Source: Fluviicoccus sp. (GTDB taxonomy: Bacteria; Pseudomonadota; Gammaproteobacteria; Pseudomonadales; Moraxellaceae). From it: DNA of 64,000 bases. The stretch is from positions 62,001 through 126,000 of the forward strand of contig NZ_JAUSMX010000018.1 of NCBI RefSeq assembly GCF_030646115.1, read 5' to 3'. This document shows, in pieces, positions 43,631-53,877 of this stretch. Positions within the stretch are counted from its first letter, which is position 1, and the number at the start of each line of letters is the position of its first letter. Below the pieces are notes generated by a model. It made no database searches and was not told where the DNA came from. It saw only the letters and a program-made list of their open reading frames with translations. The position numbers were made by a program, and so were the translations under genes.

Positions 43631-45040
43631 TCAGCAACTGTAGTACAGGTCGAACTCGACCGGGTGCACCATGGTGCTCACCAGACGGGCTTCTTCTGTC
43701 TTCAGATCGATGTAGGCTTCCAGCATTTCCTTGGTGAACACACCGCCCTTCAGCAGGAAGTCATGGTCAGCCTTGAGGGCGGCCAGAGCAACTTCCAGGC
43801 TTTCGGCCACGGTCGGGACCTTGGCGTCTTCTTCCGGCGGCAGGTCGTACAGGTTCTTGTCGGCCGCTTCGCCCGGATGGATCTTGTTCTGGATACCGTC
43901 CAGACCGGCCATCAGCAGAGCTGCGAAGGCAAGGTACGGATTGGCAACCGGATCCGGGAAACGGGCTTCAATGCGCTTGGCCTTCGGGCTGGACACGTAG
44001 GGAATACGGATCGAGGCCGAGCGGTTGCGGGCAGAGTAAGCCAGCTTGATCGGGGCTTCGTAGTGCGGCACCAGACGCTTGTAAGAGTTGGTGGCCGGGT
44101 TGGTGATGGCGTTCAGGGCACGGGCGTGCTTGATGATACCGCCAATGAAGAACAGGGCCATTTCCGACAGACCGGCATACTGGTCGCCGGAGAACAGGTT
44201 CTTGCCATCTTTGGAGATGGAGATGTGCACGTGCATGCCGGAACCGTTGTCACCCACCATCGGCTTGGGCATGAAGGTTGCAGTCTTGCCGAAAGCATGG
44301 GCGGTATTCAGTACGGCGTACTTCAGCACCTGGACTTCGTCAGCCTTGCGCACCAGCGTGTTGAAGGACACACCGATTTCGCTCTGGCAGGACGCCACTT
44401 CGTGGTGTTGCACTTCGACGCGGCCGGGGCCCATCATGGCTTCGATGGCGTTGCACATAGCGACGCGCAGGTCTTGGCCGGAATCAACCGGGGGAACCGG
44501 GAAGTAGCCGCCCTTGACGCGGGGACGGTGGCCGGTGTTGCCGCCTTCGTAGTCATTGTTGGTGGACCAGGCGGCCTCTTCAGCAATGATTTCGTGCGAC
44601 ACGCCGGACATGCCGATCTTCCACTTCACTTCGTCGAAAACGAAGAATTCGGGTTCCGGACCGAAGAAGGCGGTGTCACCAATACCGGAGGCCTTCAGGT
44701 AGGCTTCGGCGCGCTTGGCGATGGAGCGCGGATCGCGTTCGTAGCCCTGCATGCTGGTCGGTTCAATGACGTCGCAGGTCACGACAACGGTCGGCTCGTC
44801 GAAGAACGGGTCCATGAAGGAAGTTTCGGGATCCGGCATCAGGATCATGTCGGAGGCTTCAATGCCTTTCCAGCCGGCAATGGAGGAGCCGTCGAACATC
44901 TTGCCGCTGACGAAGGTTTCTTCGTCCACTGTAGCGGCCGGGAAGGAAACGTGCTGTTCCTTGCCCTTGGTGTCGGTGAAGCGGAGGTCAACCCACTTGG
45001 CTTCGTGTTGCTTGATCAGGTCTAAGGTCTTGTTGGACAT
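43631..45040 (-). CDS. glnA: Glutamine synthetase, type I
   Basis: 469 residues, the normal GS-I-beta length. Motifs: '[12 protein letters not shown]', '[13 protein letters not shown]', '[17 protein letters not shown]', '[27 protein letters not shown]', and the adenylylation-site Tyr in '[11 protein letters not shown]'. It combines glutamate and ammonium to glutamine. It is regulated post-translationally by GlnE, encoded downstream, and probably by NtrC through the sigma-54 promoter upstream. Confidence 0.98.
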   Translation of the reverse strand: MSNKTLDLIKQHEAKWVDLRFTDTKGKEQHVSFPAATVDEETFVSGKMFDGSSIAGWKGIEASDMILMPDPETSFMDPFFDEPTVVVTCDVIEPTSMQGYERDPRSIAKRAEAYLKASGIGDTAFFGPEPEFFVFDEVKWKIGMSGVSHEIIAEEAAWSTNNDYEGGNTGHRPRVKGGYFPVPPVDSGQDLRVAMCNAIEAMMGPGRVEVQHHEVASCQSEIGVSFNTLVRKADEVQVLKYAVLNTAHAFGKTATFMPKPMVGDNGSGMHVHISISKDGKNLFSGDQYAGLSEMALFFIGGIIKHARALNAITNPATNSYKRLVPHYEAPIKLAYSARNRSASIRIPYVSSPKAKRIEARFPDPVANPYLAFAALLMAGLDGIQNKIHPGEAADKNLYDLPPEEDAKVPTVAESLEVALAALKADHDFLLKGGVFTKEMLEAYIDLKTEEARLVSTMVHPVEFDLYYSC

Positions 45041-45390
45041 TTACAAAAGCTCCAGAGTTGCCGGAAATCGGGAAAATCTTATAGGTGAGTCAGTCGCGAA
45101 CAGGCCCGGCTCAGCATCCGTCCACGACAGGTGCGCGTTCGGTCGGGGTGCAGTTTATAGCTTTGCCAAGGCAAAACTCAACATGAAAAGCAGCCTCGTC
45201 ATTATGCCTGTTTTCGGTGCACAGACATTATAGCAAAAGTTATGCCAGCCATGCAGTTCCGTCTTGAGCAGCATGAAACACCCCAATGGCAAACATTCCG
45301 GAGCAATGTTCCGGCTATTGCTCCGCTCACGCCCCAAAAAGACGCACTAAATCAGGGCGCGGTCGCCAGCCATTGCACCGAAAAAGAACA
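45041..45390. other. 350-base gap with the glnA leader and promoter
   Basis: Contains the predicted sigma-54 promoter of glnA and a leader of about 180 bases. A small dyad TTTGCC-AA-GGCAAA (45162-45175) lies inside the leader. GGTGCA half-sites occur (for example near 45216), but I see no full NtrC palindrome. Nothing codes for protein here. Confidence 0.5.
45233..45247 (-). promoter_or_regulatory. Sigma-54 promoter of glnA
   Basis: On the minus strand: TGGCAT-AACTT-TTGC, with the -24 GG at 45246-45245 and the -12 GC at 45234-45233, exact sigma-54 spacing. Transcription should start near 45221, about 180 bases before the glnA ATG. It closely resembles the two promoters at the nitrate locus. 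Confidence 0.75.
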
Positions 45391-45624
45391 TCAGACTTTC
45401 AGCGTCAAACGCATGACACGGCCTTCATGCACGCATCCCAGATACTGGTGTCCCTGCACCCTGCACCAGGCCGGAATGTCATGCATCACGCCCGGGTCTG
45501 TAGCCAGAACCTCCAGCGTTTGTCCGGGTTGCAACTGACGCACGGCGGCTTGCACGCGAATGACCGGCATGGGGCACAACAACCGGCGCGCATCCACAAC
45601 CACATCCACCAGGGGTTCAGACAT
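45391..45624 (-). CDS. TusA-family sulfur carrier protein
   Basis: 77 residues from the ATG at 45622-45624, overlapping the stop of the PP-loop gene by 8 bases. It has the TusA signature Cys17-Pro-x-Pro20 (RRLLCPMPVIRVQAAV), 'LEVLATDPGVMHDIPAWCR' and 'GRVMRLTLKV'. TusA proteins carry a persulfide on that cysteine and hand sulfur to tRNA thiolation or other pathways. Tight coupling to the PP-loop gene implies that it feeds sulfur to that enzyme. Confidence 0.85.
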   Translation of the reverse strand: MSEPLVDVVVDARRLLCPMPVIRVQAAVRQLQPGQTLEVLATDPGVMHDIPAWCRVQGHQYLGCVHEGRVMRLTLKV

Positions 45625-46681
45625 ACCAAGCCCTCTCCAGTTCGGCATCTGGCAGGGGAAGCACATCCAGCTCCCGCACAGCTCCGCCTGGCTCATGTAT
45701 GGCCACGCGCACCCGGTCACTGTCGCGCCCCTGGCTGAAGCGGGCGGCAACACGGGCAGCCAGCAACAGATCCTGCTCCAATGGGTGACCATCAATCAAT
45801 GTCAAAGGCCCGCCATGGCTAAGGATGCGGATATGTGGAAACTCCTGATGATAGCCTTCCAGAAAATTGTTCTCGCCCTCCTCGCGCCCGATCATCAGCT
45901 TGAAGTGAGGTGCGGGACGGATATGCCTGCCAACTTTCAACAACAGGATGTCATCCAGCTCATAATCCTTCTTGCCGCGTGTCGTCCATAAGTCCTTGAG
46001 CTTGCGGGAATAAGCGGCATCGGTCAGGAAGCAACAACCACCGGCCGGTTGCGACCAGTCCTCCAGCCCGAAGGATTTCGCCAGAGCAATTTGCGGAGCA
46101 CGGCTGCGGCCGCTGAAACCATAGAGCTGGTCACGATCCACCCAGCCTTCGCGCTCAGGCAGGGTCGGCGGAATCAGCTTGGCGGACAGCGGTCGCAGCA
46201 GCCGGTCCTCGGCTCCGGACTCACGGGCCACCAGACGCATACTGTCGGCTTTTTGCGACTTGGGGCGCTGCCCGGGCACCTCGCCGGTAATGATGAAGTC
46301 GAAGCCCTCTTCCGCCGCCAGCTCCCGGGCCCGGTTCAGGAACAGCGTCGCCTGGCTGACCATGAACACCTTGCAGTCCAGACAGGGATTCAGATGCGCG
46401 CCGTAGCCATATTGCGGCTTCAGCACAATGCGCTTGTACTCCTCGCTGATGTCCTCGATACGCAAACGGATGCCCAGTTGCTCCGCCACCCACAGGGCGT
46501 TGTTACGTACCGGCTTGTCGGGGCTCTGGCGACGGATGGCGTGGGTGTGCCCTTCCACACAAAACCCGGTGTAGAAATTAATGCCCTCCACAGCAATGCC
46601 TTGCACCTGCATCAGCTTGACCGCGAGCATCGAGTCCAGACCGCCCGACAGCAAGGCCAGCGCACGCCGCTGAATCGCCAT
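45617..46681 (-). CDS. PP-loop ATPase, MnmA/ThiI-like tRNA thiolation-type protein
   Basis: 354 residues. PP-loop SGGLDS (12-17) for ATP pyrophosphate release. Cysteines in 'NPCLDCK' (Cys100, Cys103) and 'GGCCFLTD' (Cys216, Cys217) could hold persulfide or an iron-sulfur cluster. The body resembles MnmA/ThiI-related proteins ('FIITGEVPGQRPKSQ', 'GRSRAPQIALAKSFGLEDW') but is distinct from both. The likely job is ATP-activated sulfur insertion into RNA or a small molecule. It is coupled to a TusA-like carrier gene by an 8-base overlap. Confidence 0.72.
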   Translation of the reverse strand: MAIQRRALALLSGGLDSMLAVKLMQVQGIAVEGINFYTGFCVEGHTHAIRRQSPDKPVRNNALWVAEQLGIRLRIEDISEEYKRIVLKPQYGYGAHLNPCLDCKVFMVSQATLFLNRARELAAEEGFDFIITGEVPGQRPKSQKADSMRLVARESGAEDRLLRPLSAKLIPPTLPEREGWVDRDQLYGFSGRSRAPQIALAKSFGLEDWSQPAGGCCFLTDAAYSRKLKDLWTTRGKKDYELDDILLLKVGRHIRPAPHFKLMIGREEGENNFLEGYHQEFPHIRILSHGGPLTLIDGHPLEQDLLLAARVAARFSQGRDSDRVRVAIHEPGGAVRELDVLPLPDAELERAWYV

Positions 46682-46788
46682 GCTTCACTTCCCCAACGTC
46701 AACCGGGCGCGAATTATACGGCAAACCTTGCGTGACAGTCGCTTTGCCCGATAAAGTTGGGCATTACCCACCCGCGACGGACTTTACG

Positions 46789-47130
46789 ATGGACTGCCTG
46801 TTCTGCAAGATTGCCGCGAAACAAATTCCGGCCCGGATCGCCTTCGAAAACGAACGCGTAATCGCCTTCCACGACCTGTTTCCGCAAGCTCCAACCCATA
46901 TCCTGATCATCCCCAAGGCCCACTACACTACACTGAATGATGTGCCAGCTTCTGAAGCGGCGCTGGTGGGCGAGTTGGTGACTACCGCCTCGCAACTGGC
47001 CAAAGAGCTGGATTTTGCCGAACCGGGTTATCGGGTGGTCATGAATTGCAATGCGGACGGCGGACAGAGCGTATATCACATTCACCTGCACCTGCTGGCC
47101 GGACGCCGCCTGAACTGGCCGCCGGGTTGA
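46789..47130 (+). CDS. HIT family protein, HinT-like
   Basis: 113 residues from the ATG at 46789 (MDCLFCKIAAKQIPA). The histidine triad is HIHLHLL, and 'FHDLFPQAPTHILIIPK' is the usual nucleotide-binding part. It hydrolyses adenosine phosphoramidates in the cytoplasm. It is near coq7 as in Pseudomonas genomes. Confidence 0.92.
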   Translation: MDCLFCKIAAKQIPARIAFENERVIAFHDLFPQAPTHILIIPKAHYTTLNDVPASEAALVGELVTTASQLAKELDFAEPGYRVVMNCNADGGQSVYHIHLHLLAGRRLNWPPG

Positions 47131-47184
47131 CCCTGCGAACAGACTACGGCTTTCTCCCATTAATCCAGACCCGACAGGTTTACC

Positions 47185-47823
47185 ATGCGCCGCTATACCC
47201 TTGCTGACCGCCTGATCGAACATGCTGACCAGGTGCTGCGCACCCTGACCCCGAACAACCAGGCCGCCCTGCGCGGCAACCCCGGAGCCCAGCGTCCCGC
47301 CACCGACCTGACCGCCGAGCAACAGCGTGAAGTGGCCGGACTGATGCGCGTCAACCACAGCGGCGAGGTCTGCGCCCAGGCGCTGTATCATGGCCAGGCG
47401 CTCACCGCCCGGCTGCCGACGGTGAGACTGGAAATGGAGCGGGCGGCGCAGGAAGAACAGGATCACTTGGCCTGGTGCGAAGACCGGCTGAAGGAACTGG
47501 GGAGCCACATCAGCATCTTCAACCCGCTGTGGTACGGACTGTCCTTCGGCATTGGCGCGGCGGCGGGCATTGCCGGAGACAAATGGAGCCTCGGCTTTGT
47601 CGCGGAGACTGAAAAGCAGGTCTGCTCCCATCTGGAAAGCCACATGCAGCGTGTACCGGCTTCGGACGAGCGCACCCACGCCATCCTGAACCAGATGCAT
47701 ATCGACGAAGACCATCACCGTAACCAGGCGCTGGCGGCCGGGGGGCTTGAACTGCCGCCACCCATCAAGCGCATCATGGGACTGGTCTCGAAAGTCATGA
47801 CGCAAGCCAGCTATCGTGTTTAA
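47185..47823 (+). CDS. coq7: Demethoxyubiquinone hydroxylase Coq7
   Basis: 212 residues. Di-iron ligands lie in 'NHSGEVCAQ', 'EEQDHLAWCEDRL', 'HLESHMQRVP' and 'MHIDEDHHRNQAL'. It adds the last hydroxyl to the ubiquinone ring at the inner membrane under aerobic conditions. Its stop overlaps the next gene's GTG start by 8 bases. Confidence 0.95.
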   Translation: MRRYTLADRLIEHADQVLRTLTPNNQAALRGNPGAQRPATDLTAEQQREVAGLMRVNHSGEVCAQALYHGQALTARLPTVRLEMERAAQEEQDHLAWCEDRLKELGSHISIFNPLWYGLSFGIGAAAGIAGDKWSLGFVAETEKQVCSHLESHMQRVPASDERTHAILNQMHIDEDHHRNQALAAGGLELPPPIKRIMGLVSKVMTQASYRV

Positions 47824-48301
47824 GCTTTTGTCCAAATCCCGGCTGCTGAGCTGGCGGCTCAATTCCTACCTGCCTTATGTCGGCGCCGGTATCCGCGTTA
47901 CCCGCATCAGCCCGGACTTTCAGGCCATTGATGTCCGCATGCGCCTGTACAAGGGCAATGTCAATTATGTCGGCACACACTTCGGCGGCAGCCTGTACAG
48001 CATGACCGATCCCTTCTTCATGCTGATGCTGATGGAAAACCTGGGGAATGACTACATCGTCTGGGACAAGGCCGCGCACATTGACTTCATCGCCCCGGGC
48101 CGGGGCACTGTCCACGCCAATTTCAGGATGGAAAAAGCGGAAATTGAAAGGGTTCGGCAGTTGGCTGAGAACGGCAAACCGGTGCTGCCGGAATATACCG
48201 TCCATGTAATTGATGACGAGGGCAAAACGATCGCCTGCGTCCACAAGACCCTTTATGTCCGCAGGAAAAAACGCACGATTGCCGAAAGTCAGGCTTCCTG
48301 A
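47816..48301 (+). CDS. DUF4442 hotdog-fold protein
   Basis: 161 residues from a GTG that overlaps the coq7 stop. The fold signs of the DUF4442 thioesterase-like family are 'NVNYVGTHFGGSLYSMTDPFFMLMLMENLG' and 'AAHIDFIAPGRGTVHANFRM'. Such proteins may cleave acyl thioesters or bind acyl groups; the substrate is unknown. Translational coupling to coq7 suggests cotranscription. It converges with the OsmC gene, overlapping by 13 bases. Confidence 0.82.
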   Translation: MFKLLSKSRLLSWRLNSYLPYVGAGIRVTRISPDFQAIDVRMRLYKGNVNYVGTHFGGSLYSMTDPFFMLMLMENLGNDYIVWDKAAHIDFIAPGRGTVHANFRMEKAEIERVRQLAENGKPVLPEYTVHVIDDEGKTIACVHKTLYVRRKKRTIAESQAS

Positions 48302-48711
48302 ACAATCTCGTAATCATGGGTGATTTTGACGCCGCCGGCTGACAGCATTGCGGACGCCGAGCAGTACTTTTCCGCCGACAACTCCACCGCTTTTTTCACT
48401 TGCGAATCCTTCAACTCACGACCGGTCACTACGAAATGCAGGTGGATGGTGGTGAAAACCGCCGGAATGGTATCGGCGCGTTCCGCCTTGAGTTCGGTGC
48501 GGACATCGGTTACCTGTTGACGGGCCTTCTTCAGAATGGTCACTACGTCAAAGGATGCACAACCACCCAGCCCGATCAGCAGCAACTCCATGGGGCGCGG
48601 ACCGATATTGCGACCACCATATTCCGGTGAACCATCCATCACCAGCGCATGGCCGCTGCCGGACTCCCCTACAAAGGAAACATCTTTGACCCACTGTATG
48701 GTTGCTTGCAT
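48289..48711 (-). CDS. OsmC family protein
   Basis: 140 residues. Catalytic cysteines: 'LIGLGGCASFDVVTIL' and 'EKYCSASAML'. The sequence is of the YhfA-like subgroup, which lies next to crp in many gammaproteobacteria. The role is reduction of organic hydroperoxides or an unknown thiol reaction. Confidence 0.88.
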   Translation of the reverse strand: MQATIQWVKDVSFVGESGSGHALVMDGSPEYGGRNIGPRPMELLLIGLGGCASFDVVTILKKARQQVTDVRTELKAERADTIPAVFTTIHLHFVVTGRELKDSQVKKAVELSAEKYCSASAMLSAGGVKITHDYEIVQEA

Positions 48712-48854
48712 CTTGACTCCCGCCTAATATCAAATATGACTCATGGCAATGACTGCCTGATTATTTGACTGTTTTGCCAAATAATCGCTACTGATTTTCC
48801 GTGAGTTGTCTATTATAGGGAAGTTATTCCAAGAACCAACAGGACACGAACAAG

Positions 48855-49490
48855 ATGCCCGTCACTCCAGCTCTCGCACACATCCCCAACCTGCAAATGT
48901 TCCTGGAACAGTGCCATCTCCGCCAGTATCCTGCGCGCACCGCCATCATTCATGCCGGTGATGCCTCTGACTCCCTGTTCTTCATTGTCAAGGGGTCGGT
49001 CTCGGTCGTTATTGAAGATGACGAAGGCCGGGAGATGGTGGTGGCTTACCTGAACGCCGGGGATTTCTTTGGCGAAATGGGTCTGTTTGAAGAACGGCCC
49101 ATCCGGTCCGCCTGGATTCGCGCCAAGAGCGCCTGCGAAGTGGCTGAGATCAGCTATCGCAAATTCCGGGATCTGGCCCGCCAGGATGCTGGTCTGATGT
49201 TCGCCCTCTCCGCACAACTGGCCGGCCGACTGCGCGTCACCACCCGCAAGGTCAGTGATTTGGCTTTCCTGGATGTCACCGGCCGTGTGGCCCGTTGCCT
49301 GCTCGACCTCTCCAAACAACCGGATGCACTGACTCACCCCGACGGCATGCAGATTCGCGTGACCCGTCAGGAAATCGGCCGCATTGTCGGCTGCTCACGG
49401 GAAATGGTGGGACGGGTTCTGAAATCGCTGGAAGAACAGGGACTGATTGACGTCAAGGGCAAGACGATGGTGATTTACGGCTCGCGTTAA
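48855..49490 (+). CDS. crp: cAMP-binding regulator Vfr/CRP
   Basis: 211 residues, CRP length. The cAMP pocket is '[21 protein letters not shown]' with the Arg-Ser-Ala motif. The DNA-recognition helix is '[24 protein letters not shown]'. It is a global regulator. Gene position beside trpC, convergent, is exactly that of vfr in Pseudomonas. Its last 4 bases overlap the trpC stop region. Confidence 0.94.
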   Translation: MPVTPALAHIPNLQMFLEQCHLRQYPARTAIIHAGDASDSLFFIVKGSVSVVIEDDEGREMVVAYLNAGDFFGEMGLFEERPIRSAWIRAKSACEVAEISYRKFRDLARQDAGLMFALSAQLAGRLRVTTRKVSDLAFLDVTGRVARCLLDLSKQPDALTHPDGMQIRVTRQEIGRIVGCSREMVGRVLKSLEEQGLIDVKGKTMVIYGSR

Positions 49491-50302
49491 TAAGCACGGG
49501 CCTTGACGTCCGGAAAGAACATCGCTTTCAGTGCTGTACCGGGGTCTTCTTCCCTCATGAAGGCCTCACCCACCAAAAACGCATTGATATTATTGGCGCG
49601 CATCAACATCACATCCGCCGGGCTGTGAATACCGCTTTCGGTGACAATCAGACGATCCTTGGGCACCGCCTTCATCAAGGCCAAGGTCGTATTCAAGCTG
49701 ACCTGGAAGGTCTTGAGATTGCGGTTGTTGATGCCGATCATCGGCGTCGGCAGTCGCAGCGCACGCTCCAGTTCACTGTAGCTGTGAACCTCCACCAGTA
49801 CATCCAGATTGTAATCCCGCGCCAGCGCGTGGAACTCTGACAACTGCCCGTCGGACAAGGCCGCCACAATCAGCAAAACACAGTCTGCGCCCAAGGCCCT
49901 GGCTTCGACAATCTGGTAGGGGTCAATCACAAAGTCCTTGCGAATCACCGGCAAGCTGCAGGAATAACGCGCCGCCTGCAAATGACTGTCAGCACCCTGA
50001 AAAAAGTCGATATCGGTCAATACCGACAGGCAAGCTGCACCGGCGCGCTCATAGCTTCGGGCAATCTGCGACGGAATGAAATTCTCGCGAATGACTCCTT
50101 TGGAGGGGGAGGCCTTTTTCACTTCGGCAATGACCGCCGGATCACCGGCATCCACTTTCTTGCGCAACGCCTGATAAAAGCCGCGCACCGGACCCGCCAC
50201 CCTCGCCCGGGTTTCCTGGGTCGCCAGCGAGAATTGCCGTTGACGCAACTCAACTTCTTCGGCCTTGCGCTGGAGGATGGTCCCGAGTATGTGTGAAGTC
50301 AT
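49487..50302 (-). CDS. trpC: Indole-3-glycerol phosphate synthase TrpC
   Basis: 271 residues, a TIM barrel: '[17 protein letters not shown]', '[15 protein letters not shown]', '[15 protein letters not shown]', '[13 protein letters not shown]' and 'TESGI'. It makes indole-glycerol phosphate in tryptophan synthesis. It lies 19 bases after trpD in a trpG-trpD-trpC operon. Confidence 0.97.
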   Translation of the reverse strand: MTSHILGTILQRKAEEVELRQRQFSLATQETRARVAGPVRGFYQALRKKVDAGDPAVIAEVKKASPSKGVIRENFIPSQIARSYERAGAACLSVLTDIDFFQGADSHLQAARYSCSLPVIRKDFVIDPYQIVEARALGADCVLLIVAALSDGQLSEFHALARDYNLDVLVEVHSYSELERALRLPTPMIGINNRNLKTFQVSLNTTLALMKAVPKDRLIVTESGIHSPADVMLMRANNINAFLVGEAFMREEDPGTALKAMFFPDVKARAY

Positions 50303-50321
50303 ATCTTATTTATCGCTGTCT

Positions 50322-51365
50322 TTATTCAGTCGCCGCAAAGGCGCGGGTAAATTCACGCAACGTAACCAGCTTTTCCAGCGCCAGCCCGCTATAAATGGCA
50401 TCTTCCGCCATAGCCACGCCATGCCGCAATTGCCCCGCCGCTCCGGATACATACAGCGCCGCGCCGGCATTCAGGGCAATCATGTCGGCGGCCTTGCGCT
50501 CAGCCACCGTCTTGCGTTTGCCCAAGGCGCCTTCAATCAGCGCCAGAGAAGCGGCGGAACTGCTGACGTCCAACCCATCCAGCGGTTGCGTCTGCAAACC
50601 CGCCTCCTCAGGTTGTAGGTCATATTCACGAATTTCGCCACCTTTTAATTCAACTACATAGGTCTTTCCGGCCAGACTGATCTCATCCAGGCCATCGGCG
50701 GAATGAACCACCATTACATGCTCGGAACCGAGACGACCCAGAACCTCCGCCAGAGGACGACACCATTCCCGTGAATACACACCCAGCACCTGTCGACGGA
50801 CCCCGGCGGGGTTGGTCATGGGGCCCAATACATTGAAAACGGTGCGTACACCCAGCTCACGGCGCGGGCCGATCGCATGCTTCATGGCTGCATGGTGATT
50901 GACAGCAAACATGAAGCCGACGCCCACCTCTTCAATGCACCGCGCTGTCTGCTCCGTGGTCAGTTGCAGGTTGATGCCGGCCACTTCCAGCACATCGGCG
51001 CTGCCGCTGGACGAAGACACGCCGCGATTGCCGTGCTTGGCCACGCGGATACCGGCCGCCGCCGCCACCAGCGAGGCCGCCGTCGAGACATTAAACAAAT
51101 TCGCGCCGTCGCCGCCGGTGCCGACGATATCGACGGTGCGCTCCAGCGTCGTCAGGTTCACCGGATTGCACAGGGCGCGCATTACCCGCACCGCCCCCTC
51201 AATTTCATCCAGCGACTCGCCTTTCATGCGCAAGGCAATCAGCAGCCCGGCAATCTGCGCAGGCGTGCACTCCCCCGTCATCACGGAGCGCATGACCGCT
51301 TCCATATCATGCAGGGACAAGGACTGGCGTTGAGTCAACTGACCGATGGCGGAGCGGATATCCAT
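50322..51365 (-). CDS. trpD: Anthranilate phosphoribosyltransferase TrpD
   Basis: 347 residues. Motifs: '[18 protein letters not shown]', '[18 protein letters not shown]' and '[18 protein letters not shown]'. It joins anthranilate to PRPP. The TrpG stop is 1 base upstream, so the operon is coupled. Confidence 0.97.
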   Translation of the reverse strand: MDIRSAIGQLTQRQSLSLHDMEAVMRSVMTGECTPAQIAGLLIALRMKGESLDEIEGAVRVMRALCNPVNLTTLERTVDIVGTGGDGANLFNVSTAASLVAAAAGIRVAKHGNRGVSSSSGSADVLEVAGINLQLTTEQTARCIEEVGVGFMFAVNHHAAMKHAIGPRRELGVRTVFNVLGPMTNPAGVRRQVLGVYSREWCRPLAEVLGRLGSEHVMVVHSADGLDEISLAGKTYVVELKGGEIREYDLQPEEAGLQTQPLDGLDVSSSAASLALIEGALGKRKTVAERKAADMIALNAGAALYVSGAAGQLRHGVAMAEDAIYSGLALEKLVTLREFTRAFAATE

Positions 51366-51366
51366 G

Positions 51367-51948
51367 TCAGTTCGCCTCCAGAAAATTCTTCAGCAAGGCA
51401 TGACCTTGCTCGGTCAGGATGGACTCAGGGTGAAACTGCACCCCCTCCACCGCCAATGTCTTGTGGCGGACCCCCATGATTTCATCCATGGAGCCGTCTT
51501 CGTGCTGCGTCCAGGCTGTAATTTCCAGACAGTCCGGCAAGGTGGCCCGGTCAATGATCAGGGAATGGTAGCGTGTCGCGGTCAATGGGTTGGACAGTGA
51601 ACGGAACACGCCCCGGTCAGCATGGTGAATGGGGGATGTCTTGCCATGCATCACCTGCCGGGCGCGGACGACATCGCCGCCAAAAACCTGACCGATGCTT
51701 TGATGGCCAAGACATACCCCCAGCAATGGGATCTTCCCGGCAAAATGACGGATTACCGCCATGGAGATACCGGCTTCATTCGGGGAACAGGGACCCGGTG
51801 AAATCACGAGATGATCCGGCTGCAGCGCCTCGATCTGCTCCAGGGTGATTTCGTCGTTGCGATAGACACGCACATCCTCTCCCAGCTCGCCGAAATACTG
51901 GACAAGGTTATAGGTAAAAGAGTCGTAATTATCGATCATTAACAACAT
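51367..51948 (-). CDS. trpG: Anthranilate synthase glutaminase subunit TrpG
   Basis: 193 residues from the ATG at 51946-51948 ([14 protein letters not shown]); the longer frame upstream is unconserved. Catalytic triad: Cys in '[11 protein letters not shown]', and His-Glu in 'VQFHPESIL'. It supplies ammonia for anthranilate. It is first of trpGDC. No trp leader peptide is seen upstream. Confidence 0.96.
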   Translation of the reverse strand: MLLMIDNYDSFTYNLVQYFGELGEDVRVYRNDEITLEQIEALQPDHLVISPGPCSPNEAGISMAVIRHFAGKIPLLGVCLGHQSIGQVFGGDVVRARQVMHGKTSPIHHADRGVFRSLSNPLTATRYHSLIIDRATLPDCLEITAWTQHEDGSMDEIMGVRHKTLAVEGVQFHPESILTEQGHALLKNFLEAN

Positions 51949-52056
51949 GCAGCCATCCGGAGTCAGGCACTGATTCAAACCCCCGATTGTAGCCCAAGCG
52001 CCTGCCTTTGGGGGCATTAAATGAGCACCGCCGCACATCTGCTGCATCAATCGCCC

Positions 52057-52082
52057 AAAAAAAACCCCGCACGAATGCGGGG
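52057..52082 (-). terminator. Rho-independent terminator after pntB
   Basis: CCCCGCA (52065-52071), loop CGAA, TGCGGGG (52076-52082). On the minus strand the stem is followed by eight T. It lies 20 bases beyond the pntB stop and separates the pnt genes from trpG. Confidence 0.9.
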
Positions 52083-52102
52083 TCTTTTTCAGTAAAACCG
52101 CA

Positions 52103-53494
52103 TCAATGGCCGGAACCGTTAATGCTCTTCACCATGTCTTCCACCACCTTCTTGCCGTCGCCGAAGATCATCATGGTCTTGTCGAGGTAGAACAGGTCAT
52201 TGTCGAGGCCGGCATAGCCAGTGGCCATGGAGCGCTTGATCACCATCACGGTCCGTGCACGGTGCGCTTCCAGAATCGGCATGCCGTAAATGGGCGAACT
52301 CGGGTCATCCTTGGCCGCCGGATTGACGACGTCGTTGGCGCCGATCACCAGCACCACGTCGGTGGACGCGAAGTCGCTGTTGATTTCGTCCATTTCCTTG
52401 ACGTCCTCATAAGGCACATCGGCTTCGGCAAGCAGCACGTTCATGTGGCCGGGCATGCGGCCCGCCACCGGGTGAATGGCGTAACGCACCTTGACGCCCT
52501 TCTCCTTCAGGCTGATCGCCAGTTCCTTGACGGCGTTCTGGGCACGAGCCTGCGCCATGCCGTAACCGGGCACAATCACCACGCTGTCGGCATTGGCCAT
52601 CAGGAAACCGGCGTCATCAGGAGAACCGGACTTGTAGTTCTTCTGCTTCTGATCGCCTTCCACCGCCGGACCGGCCGCCGCCGCCCCAAAGCCGCCAAAC
52701 AGCACGTTCATCAGCGAGCGATTCATCGCCCTGCACATCACATAAGACAGGATGGCGCCCGACGAACCCACCAGCGAACCGGCAATGATCAGCATCGAGT
52801 TATTGAGTGTAAAGCCGATACCGGCCGCCGCCCAACCCGAAAAGGAGTTCAGCAGCGACACCACCACCGGCATGTCGCCGCCGCCGATCGGAGCAATCCA
52901 GATAAAACCGAGCAGCAAGGCCAGCACGGTCATGGCATAGAAAGCTTCCAGGCTTTCCGTGGTGAAATAGACCGTCCCGCAGGCCAGCATGGCCAATGCC
53001 AGCGAAGCCTGAACCGGTTTCACCCACGCACCCTTGACGGACTTGGCCCACTTCTTTGCGGCCAGCTTGCCATAGGCGAAGACAGAGGCCGTAAACGTAA
53101 TGGCGCCGACAAAGCAGCCGATAAACAACTCGAAGCGGTGTATGCCATCGTGGTGGATGCCTTCATGCAGCACAGCGGCAACAGCAATACACACGGCGGA
53201 CAAACCCACCAGAGAGTGCATCATGGCCACGGTTTCGGGCATTTGCGTCATCGGCACAGTGCGGGCGCGATACAAACCGATGGCTGCACCGGCCACCATG
53301 GCGGCAATGATCAGACCCAGCACCGGATTCGGGGCCACAAAAAAAGTCGTCAGCACGGCCAGCGCCATACCGATCATGCCGTAGCGGTTACCCATGATTG
53401 CGGTCTTAGGACCGGACAGGCCGCGGAGCGTCAGGATGAAGAGGACTGCGCCAATCAGATAGAACCAGTCAGCATATTGTGCGAAATCTTGCAT
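52103..53494 (-). CDS. pntB: NAD(P) transhydrogenase subunit beta PntB
   Basis: 463 residues. Eight or nine membrane helices are followed by the NADP(H)-binding domain III ('[21 protein letters not shown]', '[23 protein letters not shown]', '[15 protein letters not shown]'). It is part of the proton-pumping transhydrogenase that makes NADPH in the inner membrane. Last gene of pntAA-pntAB-pntB, 12 bases after pntAB. Confidence 0.97.
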   Translation of the reverse strand: MQDFAQYADWFYLIGAVLFILTLRGLSGPKTAIMGNRYGMIGMALAVLTTFFVAPNPVLGLIIAAMVAGAAIGLYRARTVPMTQMPETVAMMHSLVGLSAVCIAVAAVLHEGIHHDGIHRFELFIGCFVGAITFTASVFAYGKLAAKKWAKSVKGAWVKPVQASLALAMLACGTVYFTTESLEAFYAMTVLALLLGFIWIAPIGGGDMPVVVSLLNSFSGWAAAGIGFTLNNSMLIIAGSLVGSSGAILSYVMCRAMNRSLMNVLFGGFGAAAAGPAVEGDQKQKNYKSGSPDDAGFLMANADSVVIVPGYGMAQARAQNAVKELAISLKEKGVKVRYAIHPVAGRMPGHMNVLLAEADVPYEDVKEMDEINSDFASTDVVLVIGANDVVNPAAKDDPSSPIYGMPILEAHRARTVMVIKRSMATGYAGLDNDLFYLDKTMMIFGDGKKVVEDMVKSINGSGH

Positions 53495-53506
53495 GGTCGT
53501 GGCTCC

Positions 53507-53866
53507 TTACTTCTTTTTCTTCTTGAACATATCAAGCATGCGTTCGGTGACTGCGAAGCCGCCGAAGATGTTGATACTGGCCAGGAAGACAGCGAAAGCG
53601 CCCAGAAGGCTGGTGGGGGTGATGGCTTGCAGCGCCGACGGATCGGCCCCGGTAGACACGGCTTGCAGCATGGCGCCGACGACAATGATGCCGGACAACG
53701 CATTGGTCACCGCCATCAACGGCGTGTGCAGCGCCGGGGTGACACCCCAGACCACGTAGTAACCGACAAAAATGGCCAGCACAAACACCGTGAACACACT
53801 GATGAAGGGCACGCCGGAGGCATGTTCGACAGCCTGAGCGGCTGCCTGAGCGATTTCAGGATTCAT
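53507..53866 (-). CDS. pntAB: NAD(P) transhydrogenase alpha subunit part 2 (PntAB)
   Basis: 119 residues, three membrane helices: '[40 protein letters not shown]' and later segments. It is the membrane part of the split alpha subunit, which is fused to PntAA in E. coli. The C-terminus is lysine-rich (DMFKKKKK). Confidence 0.96.
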   Translation of the reverse strand: MNPEIAQAAAQAVEHASGVPFISVFTVFVLAIFVGYYVVWGVTPALHTPLMAVTNALSGIIVVGAMLQAVSTGADPSALQAITPTSLLGAFAVFLASINIFGGFAVTERMLDMFKKKKK

Positions 53867-53877
53867 GATTCAGCTCC

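Noticed and set aside
43664-45025. 453-codon plus-strand frame opposite glnA
   Set aside because: Antisense of glutamine synthetase, no domain, no ribosome site.
45162-45175. TTTGCC-AA-GGCAAA dyad as an operator or terminator in the glnA leader
   Set aside because: Six-base arms with no T run and no matching regulator; too weak to call.
51949-52056. Trp leader peptide or attenuator before trpG
   Set aside because: No short frame with clustered Trp codons and no competing hairpins were found.
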